This document shows, one piece after another, positions 8,785-16,892 of a stretch of DNA of 64,000 nucleotides. Source of the DNA: DATARH01 sp035534855 (GTDB taxonomy: Bacteria; Pseudomonadota; Alphaproteobacteria; ATCC43930; CGMCC-115725); assembly GCA_035534855.1 (NCBI GenBank), contig DATLRD010000031.1, forward strand, positions 5,041-69,040, in the 5' to 3' direction. The notes beneath the pieces were generated by a model that had not been told where the DNA came from, made no database searches, and worked only from the letters and a program-made list of their open reading frames with translations. Each line of letters starts with the position of its first letter. Position 1 is the stretch's first letter. A program made the translations under genes and the position numbers.

Positions 8785-9474
8785 CTATCGGCCGCGCGCC
8801 GACGGCGTCGCGGCCGCCGGCTCGGCCCCGGTGGCGGAGGGCAGGTGGTCGGCGATATAGCCGTCGACATGCTTTGTCACCAGGTCGAGCTGATCGGCAA
8901 AGAAATGGTCGGCGCCGGCGATCTTGCGAAAGTCGATCTTGATGTCGCGCTGGTGCGACAGCTTCTGCACCAGCTTCTGCACAGATTCCGCCGGCACCAG
9001 CGCGTCGGCATCGCCCTGCAGGATGAGGCCCGACGACGGGCACGGCGCGAGAAACGTGAAATCGTACTGGTTCGCCGGCGGCGAGACGGAGATGAACGCC
9101 TCGATCTCGGGCCGGCGCATCAGCAGCTGCATGCCGATCCACGCGCCAAACGAATAGCCGGCGACCCAGCAGGTCTCGGCGTTGGCGTTGTAGGTCTGCA
9201 GCCAGTCGAGCGCCGCCGCCGCGTCGGCCAGTTCCCCCTCGCCGCGGTCAAAGCTGCCCTGGCTGCGCCCGACCCCGCGAAAATTGAACCGCAACGTCGA
9301 GAACCCACGCTTCACAAAACATTGGTACAGCGCATAGACCATCCGATTGTTCATTGCCCCGCCGTGCAGCGGGTGCGGGTGCAGCACCAGCGCCATGGGC
9401 GCATTTGTCCGGCGCGCGTGATGGTAGCGGCCTTCGAGCCGCCCCTCCGGACCATTGAAAATTACGTCAGGCAT
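8785..9474 (-). CDS. Alpha/beta hydrolase
   Basis: A 229-residue single-domain serine hydrolase. It has an oxyanion segment (HPHPLHGGAMNN), the nucleophile elbow GYSFGAW, an acid site near LILQGDADALVP and a histidine in IAGADHFFADQLD, so the triad looks complete. Proteins with exactly this HPHP...MNN pattern are common in alphaproteobacteria and uncharacterised. The C-terminal 20 residues are an Ala/Pro/Gly tail. Its start lies 15 bp from an IscR-like box in the shared divergent region with cysE, so the same regulator might affect it. Confidence 0.88.
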   Translation of the reverse strand: MPDVIFNGPEGRLEGRYHHARRTNAPMALVLHPHPLHGGAMNNRMVYALYQCFVKRGFSTLRFNFRGVGRSQGSFDRGEGELADAAAALDWLQTYNANAETCWVAGYSFGAWIGMQLLMRRPEIEAFISVSPPANQYDFTFLAPCPSSGLILQGDADALVPAESVQKLVQKLSHQRDIKIDFRKIAGADHFFADQLDLVTKHVDGYIADHLPSATGAEPAAATPSARGR

Positions 9475-9488
9475 TGTGCTTTCCGTTC

Positions 9489-9513
9489 ATACCCCACTAA
9501 TTGGGTCGGATAT
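9489..9513 (+). promoter_or_regulatory. IscR type 1-like operator, distal copy
   Basis: A 25-bp site in the divergent gap upstream of cysE. Compared by eye with the E. coli type 1 IscR consensus (outer ATA, GACT, central A/T block, AGTC, outer TAT), 21 of 25 positions fit. The outer ATAC at 9489 and GATAT ending at 9513, with GTCGG inside, match best. Position and company (iscR itself is in the downstream operon) support it. Confidence 0.6.
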
Positions 9514-9555
9514 CGATCCTCACGGTTGCCTATGGCCCAGTGCCATATGCGCCGC

Positions 9556-9580
9556 TTACTTGATTGCGTTAGTCGGAGAA
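9556..9580 (+). promoter_or_regulatory. IscR type 1-like operator, proximal copy
   Basis: A second site, about 82 bp before the cysE start. CTTGATT (9559-9565) and TTAGTCGG (9569-9576) form the two half-sites, and about 18 of 25 positions fit the E. coli type 1 consensus. A TTATATC stretch directly after it could be a -10 element, so binding here would block transcription. Confidence 0.55.
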
Positions 9581-9661
9581 TTATATCTTCTTCCCGAATG
9601 CGATGAGCCGTGGGGGGCAGAGCGGCGCATTGCCGGCAGCGACTGTAACATAGGGATGGCG

Positions 9662-10420
9662 ATGCCTTTCAAGAAGCTGCGCGACGAAATTGACGCGACG
9701 CTGGCGCGCGATCCCGCAGCCCGGTCGCGCACCGAGGTCGTGCTGTGCTACCCCGGGTTCCAGGCGCTGCGGTTCTATCACGCCGCGCACTGGCTTTGGC
9801 TGCATCACCGCTATCTGCTCGCGCGGTTCGTCTCGCATCTCGGGCGGATGATGACCGGCATCGAAATCCACCCCGGCGCGACGATCGGCCGGCGCCTGTT
9901 CATCGACCACGGCATGAGCGTGGTGATCGGCGAGACCTGCGAGATCGGCGACGACTGCACTCTGTACAGCGGGGTGACCCTGGGCGGCACGCGCCCTTCA
10001 GCCGACCAGAGCGGGCAGAAGCGCCATCCGACGCTGGGCAACAACGTCATCGTCGGCTCCGGCGCGCAGGTGCTGGGACCGCATCGTATCGGCGACGGCG
10101 CGCGCATCGGCGCCGCAGCGGTGGTGATCGGGCCGGTGCCCGACGGCGCGACGATGGTCGGCAACCCGGCGCGCCAAGCCGCCCGCCGACACCCCGCCGG
10201 CGAGGCGGAACCGAAATTCGTTCCCTACGGGGTCAGCGGCGAGATGCCCGACCCGGTTGCCCGCGCCCTCAACGGGCTGCTCGGCGAGGTTGCCAGCCTG
10301 CGCGCCCGGCTCGAAGAAGCCGAGCGCGCGCTGGCCGCGCCACGCGCCGCGGGCGACGGCTCCGCGGCGCCAAGGGCCGAGGGCGAGGCCGAATCGACCG
10401 GCTGCGAGCGGATGACGTGA
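9662..10420 (+). CDS. cysE: Serine O-acetyltransferase
   Basis: The enzyme transfers acetyl from acetyl-CoA to serine, the first committed step of cysteine synthesis. The N-terminal helical part begins PFKKLRDEIDATLARDPAARSR, as in the family. It is followed by left-handed beta-helix hexapeptide repeats with the active-site histidine in FIDHGMSVVIGETCEIGDD and the GGTRPS loop. The C-terminus after ~residue 200 is a charged helical extension. The frame opens earlier (9455), but that stretch is the regulatory region. The ATG at 9662 has AGGG six bases upstream (an ATG at 9656 is too close). It heads the operon that continues into iscR 25 bp later, placing cysteine supply beside cysteine desulfuration. 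Confidence 0.92.
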   Translation: MPFKKLRDEIDATLARDPAARSRTEVVLCYPGFQALRFYHAAHWLWLHHRYLLARFVSHLGRMMTGIEIHPGATIGRRLFIDHGMSVVIGETCEIGDDCTLYSGVTLGGTRPSADQSGQKRHPTLGNNVIVGSGAQVLGPHRIGDGARIGAAAVVIGPVPDGATMVGNPARQAARRHPAGEAEPKFVPYGVSGEMPDPVARALNGLLGEVASLRARLEEAERALAAPRAAGDGSAAPRAEGEAESTGCERMT

Positions 10421-10445
10421 GCAGGCGTCGCGGGAGGCTTGGGCG

Positions 10446-10922
10446 ATGAAGCTCAGCACCAAGGGCCGCTATGCGGTGATGGCGATGGTCGACCTCGCCC
10501 AGCACAGCAACGGCGCGCCGGTGTCGCTCGCCGATATCGCCGAGCGCCAGGAGATTTCGCTGTCCTACCTCGAACAGCTGTTTGCCAAGCTGCGCCGCGG
10601 CGGCTTGGTCAAGAGCGTGCGCGGCCCGGGCGGAGGCTACCTGCTGTCGCACGACCGCGACGACACCCGCATCGCCGACATCATCATCGCCGTCGACGAG
10701 CCGATTCGCACGATCCGCTGCACGCCGGGCCAGGCGCTCGGCTGCCGCGGAGACCGCAGCCGGTGCCTCACCCACGATCTGTGGGAGGAATTGAGCAACC
10801 AGATCCATCTCTACCTGAGCTCGGTCTCGCTCGGCGACGTGTGCGAAAAGCGGGTGCTCGGCACAAGCGGGCTGGTGCAGCGCCGGGCCTATAGCGCGAT
10901 GGCCGCGGCCGACGGCTCGTGA
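10446..10922 (+). CDS. iscR: Rrf2 family Fe-S cluster regulator IscR
   Basis: A 158-residue winged-helix repressor that senses cluster status through a [2Fe-2S] centre. The helix-turn-helix lies in residues ~25-60 (ADIAERQEISLSYLEQLFAKLRRGGLV), followed by the GGGYLL wing. The three cluster cysteines are C92, C100 and C107, with H110 as the likely fourth ligand, which is the IscR spacing. It lies inside the operon it should control: two IscR-like boxes sit upstream of cysE. The C-terminal 20 residues are variable. A separate Rrf2 protein at 42315 belongs to the SUF operon. Confidence 0.95.
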   Translation: MKLSTKGRYAVMAMVDLAQHSNGAPVSLADIAERQEISLSYLEQLFAKLRRGGLVKSVRGPGGGYLLSHDRDDTRIADIIIAVDEPIRTIRCTPGQALGCRGDRSRCLTHDLWEELSNQIHLYLSSVSLGDVCEKRVLGTSGLVQRRAYSAMAAADGS

Positions 10923-10980
10923 CGCCGCATGGCCCGCGGTGAGAAGGAGCTTTTATAACGGTGATCTTGTGACCAGGCCG

Positions 10981-12093
10981 ATGCGCGAGACCTATCTCGA
11001 CTGGAATGCGACGACCCCGCTGCGTCCCGCGGCGGCGGCGGCGATGCAGGCGACGATGGCCCGCTGCGGCAACCCGTCGTCGGTGCATCGCTGGGGTCGC
11101 GAGGCGCGGCTGGCGGTCGAGGCGGCACGCGAGGCGGTTGCCGCGCTCGCCGGAATGCCAGCGGCCGGCGTGGTGTTCACCAGCGGCGGCACCGAGGCCA
11201 ACCACCTCGCGCTGCTCGGCAACGGGCGCGAGCGCGTGCTGGTCTCGGCGGTCGAGCACAATTCAGTGCTGCAGGCGGTACCGGGCAGCGAGCGCATCCC
11301 GGTCGACAGCAACGGACTGGTCGATCTCGCCGGGCTCGATGCGCTGCTCGCGGCCGAGACGCGGCCGGGGCTCGTATCGGTGATGCTGGCCAACAACGAA
11401 ACCGGCATCATTCAGCCGATCGCCGAAATCGCCGCGCTCGCTCATGCCAGCGGGGCGCTCGTCCATTGCGACATGATCCAGGCAGCCGGAAAGTTACCGG
11501 TCGCTGCGGCGGCACTCGGCGCCGATTTGGTGTCGCTGTCGGCGCACAAGATTGGCGGGCCACCGGGGATCGGCGCGGTGATCGCCGGCGACGGCGTCGA
11601 GCTGGCGCCACTGCTGCGCGGCGGCGGGCAGGAGCGCGGGCGCCGCGCCGGCAGCGAGAACCTCATCGGCATCGCCGGGTTTGCCGCCGCGGCCGAGGCG
11701 GCCTTGGCCGACCTTGCCGCCTACGACCGGGTGCGGGCGCTGCGCGACCGGCTCGAAAGCGAAATTCTTGCCGCCGCGCCCGACTCGATCGTGATCGGCG
11801 CCGCTGCTCCGCGCCTGCCGAACACCGCGGCGATCGCGATGCCCGGCGTACCGGCTGAAACTCAGGTGATCGCGCTCGACCTCGCCGGGATCATGGTCAC
11901 CGCCGGCGCCGCCTGCTCGTCAGGCAAGGTCGGGCCGAGCCACGTGCTGGCGGCGATGGGGCTGCCGCCCGTCATCACCAATTCGGCGATCCGCGTCAGC
12001 CTCGGCTGGACCACGTCGGAGGCCGATATCGATCAGTTTGTCGCGGCGTGGACCGCACTCCATCGCCGCCTGCAGCAGCGGAGGGCCGCATGA
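10981..12093 (+). CDS. Cysteine desulfurase (first, NifS/IscS-like)
   Basis: A PLP enzyme removing sulfur from cysteine as an enzyme persulfide. It shows the N-terminal YLDWNATTPL and the pyridoxal lysine in SLSAHKIGGPPG. The persulfide cysteine lies in TAGAACSSGKVGPSHVL, in a loop of the class I (IscS) type. At 370 residues it is slightly short for the family. It overlaps iscS by 4 nt (ATGA). Two adjacent desulfurases behind iscR is a layout known from some alphaproteobacteria. The start is uncertain: I use the ATG at 10981, but a GTG at 10969 is possible, and the AAGGAG at 10943 is too far from either. Confidence 0.9.
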   Translation: MRETYLDWNATTPLRPAAAAAMQATMARCGNPSSVHRWGREARLAVEAAREAVAALAGMPAAGVVFTSGGTEANHLALLGNGRERVLVSAVEHNSVLQAVPGSERIPVDSNGLVDLAGLDALLAAETRPGLVSVMLANNETGIIQPIAEIAALAHASGALVHCDMIQAAGKLPVAAAALGADLVSLSAHKIGGPPGIGAVIAGDGVELAPLLRGGGQERGRRAGSENLIGIAGFAAAAEAALADLAAYDRVRALRDRLESEILAAAPDSIVIGAAAPRLPNTAAIAMPGVPAETQVIALDLAGIMVTAGAACSSGKVGPSHVLAAMGLPPVITNSAIRVSLGWTTSEADIDQFVAAWTALHRRLQQRRAA

Positions 12094-13313
12094 GCGCCGC
12101 CGTGCCGAAAACCGCGCCGGCCGAACACGCCAACGCCTTGCCGATCTATCTCGACAACCAGGCCTCTACCCCGCTCGACCCGCGGGCGCTTGGCGCGATG
12201 ATGCCGTACTTCACCGAGCATTTCGGCAACCCGCACAGCGAAAGCCATGTCTATGGCCGCAACGCGATGGCGGCGATCGACGCGGCACGCGCGGAAATCG
12301 CCCGGCTGATCGGCGCAGACCCGCGCGAAATCACGTTCACCTCGGGCGCCACCGAGGCTAACAACCTGGCGATCAAGGGGGTGGCGCATTTCGCCCGCGC
12401 CCATACGCCCGCTGACGGCGCGCGCGACCATGTCGTCGCGCTGACGACCGAGCACAAATGCGTGCTCGAAAGCTGCGCCGCGCTCGAACGCGAGGGGTTC
12501 CGCGTCACCTATCTCCCGGTCGAGCCGGGCGGCCTCCTCTCGCTTGACCGCCTCGCCGGCGCGCTCGACGACCGGACCCTGCTGGTCTCGATCATGGCCG
12601 CGCACAACGAGATCGGGGTGATCCAGCCGCTCTCCGAGATCGGCGCGCTGTGCCGCGCGCGCGGCGTGCTGTTCCACACCGACGCGGCGCAGGCTGCCGG
12701 CAAGATACCGCTCGATGTCGAGGCGATGAAGATCGACCTGATGTCGATCTCCAGCCACAAACTGTACGGGCCCAAGGGCATCGGCGCGCTCTACGTGCGC
12801 CGCCGCCCGCGCGTGCGCCTGTTGCCGCTGATCGACGGCGGCGGGCAGGAACGCGGGTTGCGCTCCGGCACGTTACCGACGCCGCTCTGCATCGGGTTCG
12901 GGCGCGCCGCTGCGCTCGCCGCCGCCGAGATGGTGGGCGAAGCGGCCCGCATCGCGGGGCTGCGCGACCGCCTGCAGCAGAATCTCGCTCGCCGGGTTCC
13001 GGGCATCGTGGTCAACGGCGACTGCGAGCATCGCCTGGCCGGCAACCTCAACCTGTCGTTTCCGGGGCTCACCGCCCCCGAACTGATCGAGGCCTGCCCG
13101 TCGATCGCGATCTCGACCGGCTCGGCCTGCACCTCGGCGGCGGTCGAGCCGTCTTATGTCTTGCGCGCGCTCGGCCTGTCCGACGAGCGCGCAAACGCCT
13201 CGATCCGCATCGGCATCGGCCGCTTCAACACCGCCGCCGACGTCGATTTCGCGGTCGATGCACTTGCCGCGGCAGTCGCTCGGTTGACGCCGCGGCCCGG
13301 GCCCGCAATATGA
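12090..13313 (+). CDS. iscS: Cysteine desulfurase IscS
   Basis: The main ISC desulfurase (407 residues). It has YLDNQASTPLDPRAL near the start, SGATEANNLAIKG, the H-T-D-A-A-Q segment, the PLP lysine in SISSHKLYGPKG and the mobile-loop cysteine in STGSACTSAAVEPSYVL. GGGQERGLRSGT and the C-terminal RIGIGRFNT, typical of IscS, are intact. The ATG at 12090 overlaps the upstream stop (ATGA) and has GGAGGG at the right distance, so the longer frame from 12048 is rejected. It should supply sulfur to Fe-S assembly and to MnmA, encoded in the same gene string. iscU, its normal partner gene, is absent downstream. Confidence 0.95.
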   Translation: MSAAVPKTAPAEHANALPIYLDNQASTPLDPRALGAMMPYFTEHFGNPHSESHVYGRNAMAAIDAARAEIARLIGADPREITFTSGATEANNLAIKGVAHFARAHTPADGARDHVVALTTEHKCVLESCAALEREGFRVTYLPVEPGGLLSLDRLAGALDDRTLLVSIMAAHNEIGVIQPLSEIGALCRARGVLFHTDAAQAAGKIPLDVEAMKIDLMSISSHKLYGPKGIGALYVRRRPRVRLLPLIDGGGQERGLRSGTLPTPLCIGFGRAAALAAAEMVGEAARIAGLRDRLQQNLARRVPGIVVNGDCEHRLAGNLNLSFPGLTAPELIEACPSIAISTGSACTSAAVEPSYVLRALGLSDERANASIRIGIGRFNTAADVDFAVDALAAAVARLTPRPGPAI

Positions 13314-13354
13314 AGGGCCATGACCGAGCACGAAATTTGCGGAGACCCTGACAG

Positions 13355-13693
13355 ATGGCGTTGAAGCAGGCCCTTTCGGTAACCGATTCCGCCGTGGAGC
13401 ACATCGAGGCGCTGCTGGCCAAGCGCGGCAAGCCGTCGGTCGGCGTGCGCGTCGGGGTGCGGGCGCGCGGCTGCTCCGGGCTCAGCTACACGCTCGAATA
13501 CGCCGACGAGAAGGGCAAGTTCGACGAGGTCGTCGAGGCCAAGGGCGTCACCGTGCTGGTCGACCCCAAGGCGATCATGTTCATCCTCGGCACCGAGATG
13601 GATTACGTCGAGGAAAAGCTCGAAAGCGGCTTTGTCTTCCGCAATCCGAACGAGAAGGGCCGCTGCGGCTGCGGCGAATCGTTCCACGTTTGA
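13355..13693 (+). CDS. iscA: A-type Fe-S carrier IscA
   Basis: A 112-residue HesB-like protein with the three conserved cysteines: C40 in RGCSGLSY, and C104 and C106 in the CGCGESF tail. A-type carriers accept clusters or iron from the scaffold and pass them to apo-proteins. It follows iscS after 41 bp with no iscU between them, which departs from the usual iscS-iscU-iscA order. The SUF operon in this window has no sufA, so this protein may serve both pathways. Confidence 0.94.
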   Translation: MALKQALSVTDSAVEHIEALLAKRGKPSVGVRVGVRARGCSGLSYTLEYADEKGKFDEVVEAKGVTVLVDPKAIMFILGTEMDYVEEKLESGFVFRNPNEKGRCGCGESFHV

Positions 13694-13733
13694 GTCCCTG
13701 GGTTTGAATCCATGGCATCTATGGCGGCGAACC

Positions 13734-13770
13734 GCCCTCTACCTCCCGCTGCGCGGAGGGGTGAGGGGTC
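13734..13770. repeat. Short dispersed palindromic repeat, type C
   Basis: A 37-bp GC-rich imperfect palindrome in the iscA-hscA remnant gap (CCCTCTACCTCCCGC against GCGGAGGGGTGAGGG). On the minus strand it reads TPHPSAQREVEG, another false peptide typical of dispersed elements in proteobacterial intergenic regions. It probably inserted into the operon without a coding role. Confidence 0.55.
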
Positions 13771-13802
13771 GTTCCCGGCCGGGTGAAAAGAGCGGCTAAC
13801 GG

Positions 13803-14246
13803 GTGAAACTGTTTCAGATCGAAGAGCCGGACGGCTCGCCGAGCGACCCCGAAGCGCCGGGCGCCGCGATCGGCATCGATATCAGCGGCGCTGAGGCCCA
13901 GGTCGCGGTCGCAGTCGGCGGCAACGCCACCGTACTTGCCGATCGCGATGGGTTCACCCTCGACCTTTCGGTGCCGCCGCTCCTCGCCCCGGCCGAAGCC
14001 TGGCATACGCTGTTCGAAGGCGCGCGGCTGCGCGCCGAACGCGCGCTCGCCCGGCCGGTGACGCACGCGGTGGTCGCCGTCGATGCCGCGCCCGCCCCCG
14101 GATTTGTCGAGACGCTGCGCGAGGCCGCGGCTGCGGCCGGCGTCGCGCTGCTGCGCGTCGAGATGCCGGCGGCCGGCGGCGAGCCGCCGGCGATCGCTGC
14201 GGCGATCCTCGCCGAAGACCTCGCACCACGGCCGGGAACCGCGTGA
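13803..14246 (+). CDS. Reduced HscA-like (Hsp70) stub protein
   Basis: This 147-residue protein sits where hscA normally lies, between iscA and fdx. Its start (KLFQIEEP, then AIGIDISG and VLADRDGF) follows the N-terminus of HscA, in which AGIDLGTTNS and TLADHEGR occur at the same spacing. Its second half (RAERALARPVTHAVVAVDAAP, later LREAAAAAGVALLRV) follows the HscA segment around VVITVPAYFDD and ARLAGLHVLRL. The phosphate loop GTTNS is changed to SGAEA, and about 60 residues between the two parts are missing. The remaining ATPase lobes, the linker and the substrate-binding domain are gone. It cannot be a working chaperone. The frame is intact with normal codon bias, so a retained protein is possible. 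It overlaps fdx (TGATG). Confidence 0.75.
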   Translation: MKLFQIEEPDGSPSDPEAPGAAIGIDISGAEAQVAVAVGGNATVLADRDGFTLDLSVPPLLAPAEAWHTLFEGARLRAERALARPVTHAVVAVDAAPAPGFVETLREAAAAAGVALLRVEMPAAGGEPPAIAAAILAEDLAPRPGTA

Positions 14247-14578
14247 TGCCGAAGATGGTGTTTATCGAGCGCGACGGCACAAGGCGACAGGTCGATGCGC
14301 CGCTCGGTCTGTCGGTGCTGGAGATCGCCCACAGCAACGACATCGACATCGAAGGCGCGTGCGAGGGCTCGCTCGCCTGCTCGACCTGCCATGTGATCGT
14401 CGATCCCGACTGGTACGACCTGTTGAAGGACGCAAGCGAAGACGAGGAAGACATGCTCGACCTCGCCTTCGGTCTCACCAACACCTCGCGCCTCGGCTGC
14501 CAGATCATCATGACCGAGGAACTCGACGGGCTGACCGTGCGGCTGCCCAAGGCCACCCGCAACCTGCTCAACGGTTGA
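14246..14578 (+). CDS. fdx: ISC-type [2Fe-2S] ferredoxin
   Basis: A 110-residue adrenodoxin-type ferredoxin with ligands C39, C45, C48 and C85 in CEGSLACSTC and RLGCQI. It also has the acidic helix (DASEDEEDMLDLA) that contacts partners such as IscS. It supplies electrons for cluster assembly. The ATG at 14246 shares one base with the stop of the HscA stub; a GTG at 14243 would give a 4-nt overlap instead. tenA follows after 3 bp. Confidence 0.95.
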   Translation: MPKMVFIERDGTRRQVDAPLGLSVLEIAHSNDIDIEGACEGSLACSTCHVIVDPDWYDLLKDASEDEEDMLDLAFGLTNTSRLGCQIIMTEELDGLTVRLPKATRNLLNG

Positions 14579-14581
14579 CCG

Positions 14582-15259
14582 GTGGGCGCGGTGCTGTTTC
14601 CCCGTCTGGCCGCCGCCGCCGGGGCCGACTGGCACCGCTATACGCGCCACGAATTCGTCCTCGCGCTGGCCCGCGGCGACCTGCCGGAAGCCGCATTCCG
14701 CCGCTATCTGGTCCAGGACTATCTGTTCCTCCTGCATTTCGCCCGTGCCTGGGGCCTCGCGGTCTACAAATCCGACACCCTCGCCGAGATGCGCCGTGCC
14801 CAGGCATTGGTCGCCGCCACGCTCGATGTCGAGATCGGGCTGCACATCGAGTATTGCCGCGGTTGGGGCCTCGGCGAGGCGCAGATGGCGGCCGAGCCCG
14901 AGGCGCTGGAAACGATCGCCTATACCCGCTTCGTGATCGACCGGGGCCTCGCCGGCGACCGGCTCGACCTCGAAGTGGCGCTGGCGCCATGCATCGTCGG
15001 CTATGCCGAAATCGCCGCCGAGCGCCTCGCCGACCCGGCGACCCGGCTCGCTGGCAACCGCTATCGCGAATGGTTGGAAATGTATGCCGGCGCCGAATAC
15101 CAGACCCTCGCGCGCGAGGCCGCCGCCGCGCTCGACGAGCAGTTCGCCCGGCGCGGCGGCGACGGCCGCCTGCCGGCGCTCGCCGCGAATTTCACCGCGG
15201 CGACGCGGCTCGAAGCCGCCTTCTGGCAAATGGGCCTCGACGCGACTATATCCCGGTAA
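14582..15259 (+). CDS. tenA: TenA/thiaminase II family protein
   Basis: A 225-residue all-helical protein. The residues matching the TenA active site are present: D46 in LVQDYLFL, Y114, C137 in LAPCIVGYAEIA and E211 in TRLEAAFWQMG. TenA hydrolyses aminopyrimidine breakdown products of thiamine for salvage. The cysteine marks it as the classical TenA_C type. It starts with GTG 3 bp after fdx and ends in TAATG, sharing a base with the next gene. Its presence within a sulfur operon is unusual, as the thiazole half of thiamine is the sulfur-containing one. Confidence 0.88.
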   Translation: MGAVLFPRLAAAAGADWHRYTRHEFVLALARGDLPEAAFRRYLVQDYLFLLHFARAWGLAVYKSDTLAEMRRAQALVAATLDVEIGLHIEYCRGWGLGEAQMAAEPEALETIAYTRFVIDRGLAGDRLDLEVALAPCIVGYAEIAAERLADPATRLAGNRYREWLEMYAGAEYQTLAREAAAALDEQFARRGGDGRLPALAANFTAATRLEAAFWQMGLDATISR

Positions 15260-15714
15260 TGCAGCTTTTTGTTGATATGGACGGTGTGCTGGCCGATTTC
15301 GACCGGCACCATGAGGCGGTGTTTGGCCAAGTGTCGGACAAGATCGCAGACAACGTCGATTGGGCGGCGATCCGAGCCGCCCGCGACTTCTATCTCGGCA
15401 TCCCGCCGATGGCCGACATGGAGGCGTTATGGGCGCGGATCGAGCGCTACAAGCCGATCGTGCTGACCGGTGTGCCGGCCTCGGTACCGGAGGCGCCCGA
15501 CAACAAGCGCGGCTGGGTGCTGCGCCATCTCGGCCCACAGGTCGAGGTCCGCTGCGTCCGCTCGCGCGAGAAATCGCACCACGCCGCGCCCGGCGACATC
15601 CTGATCGACGATTGGGAGAAATATCGCCATCTGTGGATCGCCGCGGGCGGCATCTGGATCACTCACCGCAGCGCCGCCGCGACGGCCGCGGCGCTTGACG
15701 AGATGGGTATCTAG
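15259..15714 (+). CDS. 5'(3')-deoxyribonucleotidase-like HAD protein
   Basis: A 151-residue small HAD enzyme. Motif I is DMDGVLADFD, the VLTGVP segment provides motif II, and DILIDDWEKY the acidic motif IV. The pattern fits the NT5C-type nucleotidase family, which dephosphorylates (deoxy)nucleoside monophosphates. The gene is hidden in a longer frame running through tenA. The ATG at 15259 overlaps the tenA stop (TAATG). Its stop in turn overlaps the GTG of the mnmA frame, so these genes are probably read from one transcript. Confidence 0.82.
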   Translation: MQLFVDMDGVLADFDRHHEAVFGQVSDKIADNVDWAAIRAARDFYLGIPPMADMEALWARIERYKPIVLTGVPASVPEAPDNKRGWVLRHLGPQVEVRCVRSREKSHHAAPGDILIDDWEKYRHLWIAAGGIWITHRSAAATAAALDEMGI

Positions 15715-15722
15715 TGTGGCGA

Positions 15723-16847
15723 ATGGCTACCGCTGCCCTCGATGATTTCGATCTGCCGGGCAATCCGGCCGACCACCGCGTCGTCGTGGCGATGTCGGGC
15801 GGGGTCGATTCGTCGGTTGTCGCGGCGCTGCTGGTCAAGGCCGGGTTCGACGTCGTCGGCATCACCTTGCAGCTTTACGATCACGGCACCGCGACCGGCC
15901 GAAAGGGCGCGTGCTGCGCCGGCCAGGATGTGCGCGACGCGGCGGCGGTGACGGCGCGGCTCGGCATCCCGCATTACGTGCTCGATTACGAGGCACGGTT
16001 CCGCGCCGCGGTGATCGAGGATTTCGCCGATGCCTACCGCCGCGGCGAGACCCCGATCCCGTGCATCCGGTGCAACGAGCGGATCAAATTTCGCGACCTG
16101 CTGGAAACCGCACGCGACCTTGGCGCCAGCGCGCTGGCGACCGGGCACTACGCGCGCCGGGTGCGTGGGCCAGACGGGCCGGAATTGCACCGGGCCGAGG
16201 ACCGCGCCCGTGACCAGAGCTATTTCCTTTACCGCACGACCCGCGCCGAACTCGATTTCCTGCGCTTTCCGCTCGGGCCCTTGCCGAAGGAGAAGACCCG
16301 CGCGCTGGCCCGCGAGTTCGCATTGCCGGTGGCCGCCAAGCCCGACAGCCAGGACATCTGCTTTGTGCCGCAGGGTTCCTACGCCGCGGTCGTGGCGCGG
16401 CTGCGACCCGAAGCCGGCGAACCCGGCGACATCGTCGACAAGGCCGGCAGGCGGCTCGGCCGCCATCCCGGCATCGCCCATTTCACGGTCGGGCAGCGCA
16501 AGGGGCTGGGCGTCACCGCCGCCGACCCGCTTTACGTACTGCGCATCGAGCCCGACACGCGTCGCGTCGTCGTCGGCCCGCGCGCGGCGCTCGACGAGAC
16601 CCGCGTCGCTCTTGCCGAGATGAACTGGCTGGGCCCGCCGCCCGCCGCCGGAAGCGCGCTGCCGGTGGCGGCGAAGTTGCGCTCGGCGCAGCCGCCGGTG
16701 CCGGCGACGCTGCATGCCGGCGCCACGGCCGACACGGCAGAACTGGTTCTCGCCGCGCCCTCCGGGGCGGTGGCGCCGGGCCAGGCCGCGGTGCTCTACG
16801 GCGGCGACCGGGTGCTCGGCGGCGGCTGGATCCGCCGGGCCGCTTGA
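15723..16847 (+). CDS. mnmA: tRNA-specific 2-thiouridylase
   Basis: The enzyme adds sulfur to U34 of tRNAs for Glu, Gln and Lys, using persulfide sulfur that starts with IscS. SGGVDSS (25-31) is the ATP pyrophosphatase loop. C114 in PCIRCN and the cysteine in DSQDICFVPQG form the catalytic pair. FTVGQRKGLGV and the C-terminal beta barrel complete the family. The frame also has a GTG at 15714 that overlaps the upstream stop; I prefer the ATG at 15723. Its place at the end of the desulfurase operon makes functional sense. Confidence 0.95.
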   Translation: MATAALDDFDLPGNPADHRVVVAMSGGVDSSVVAALLVKAGFDVVGITLQLYDHGTATGRKGACCAGQDVRDAAAVTARLGIPHYVLDYEARFRAAVIEDFADAYRRGETPIPCIRCNERIKFRDLLETARDLGASALATGHYARRVRGPDGPELHRAEDRARDQSYFLYRTTRAELDFLRFPLGPLPKEKTRALAREFALPVAAKPDSQDICFVPQGSYAAVVARLRPEAGEPGDIVDKAGRRLGRHPGIAHFTVGQRKGLGVTAADPLYVLRIEPDTRRVVVGPRAALDETRVALAEMNWLGPPPAAGSALPVAAKLRSAQPPVPATLHAGATADTAELVLAAPSGAVAPGQAAVLYGGDRVLGGGWIRRAA

Positions 16848-16892
16848 CCCCTTCCCGCACACCCCCTATATCCGGCCCCCGGTCGCTGGTGA

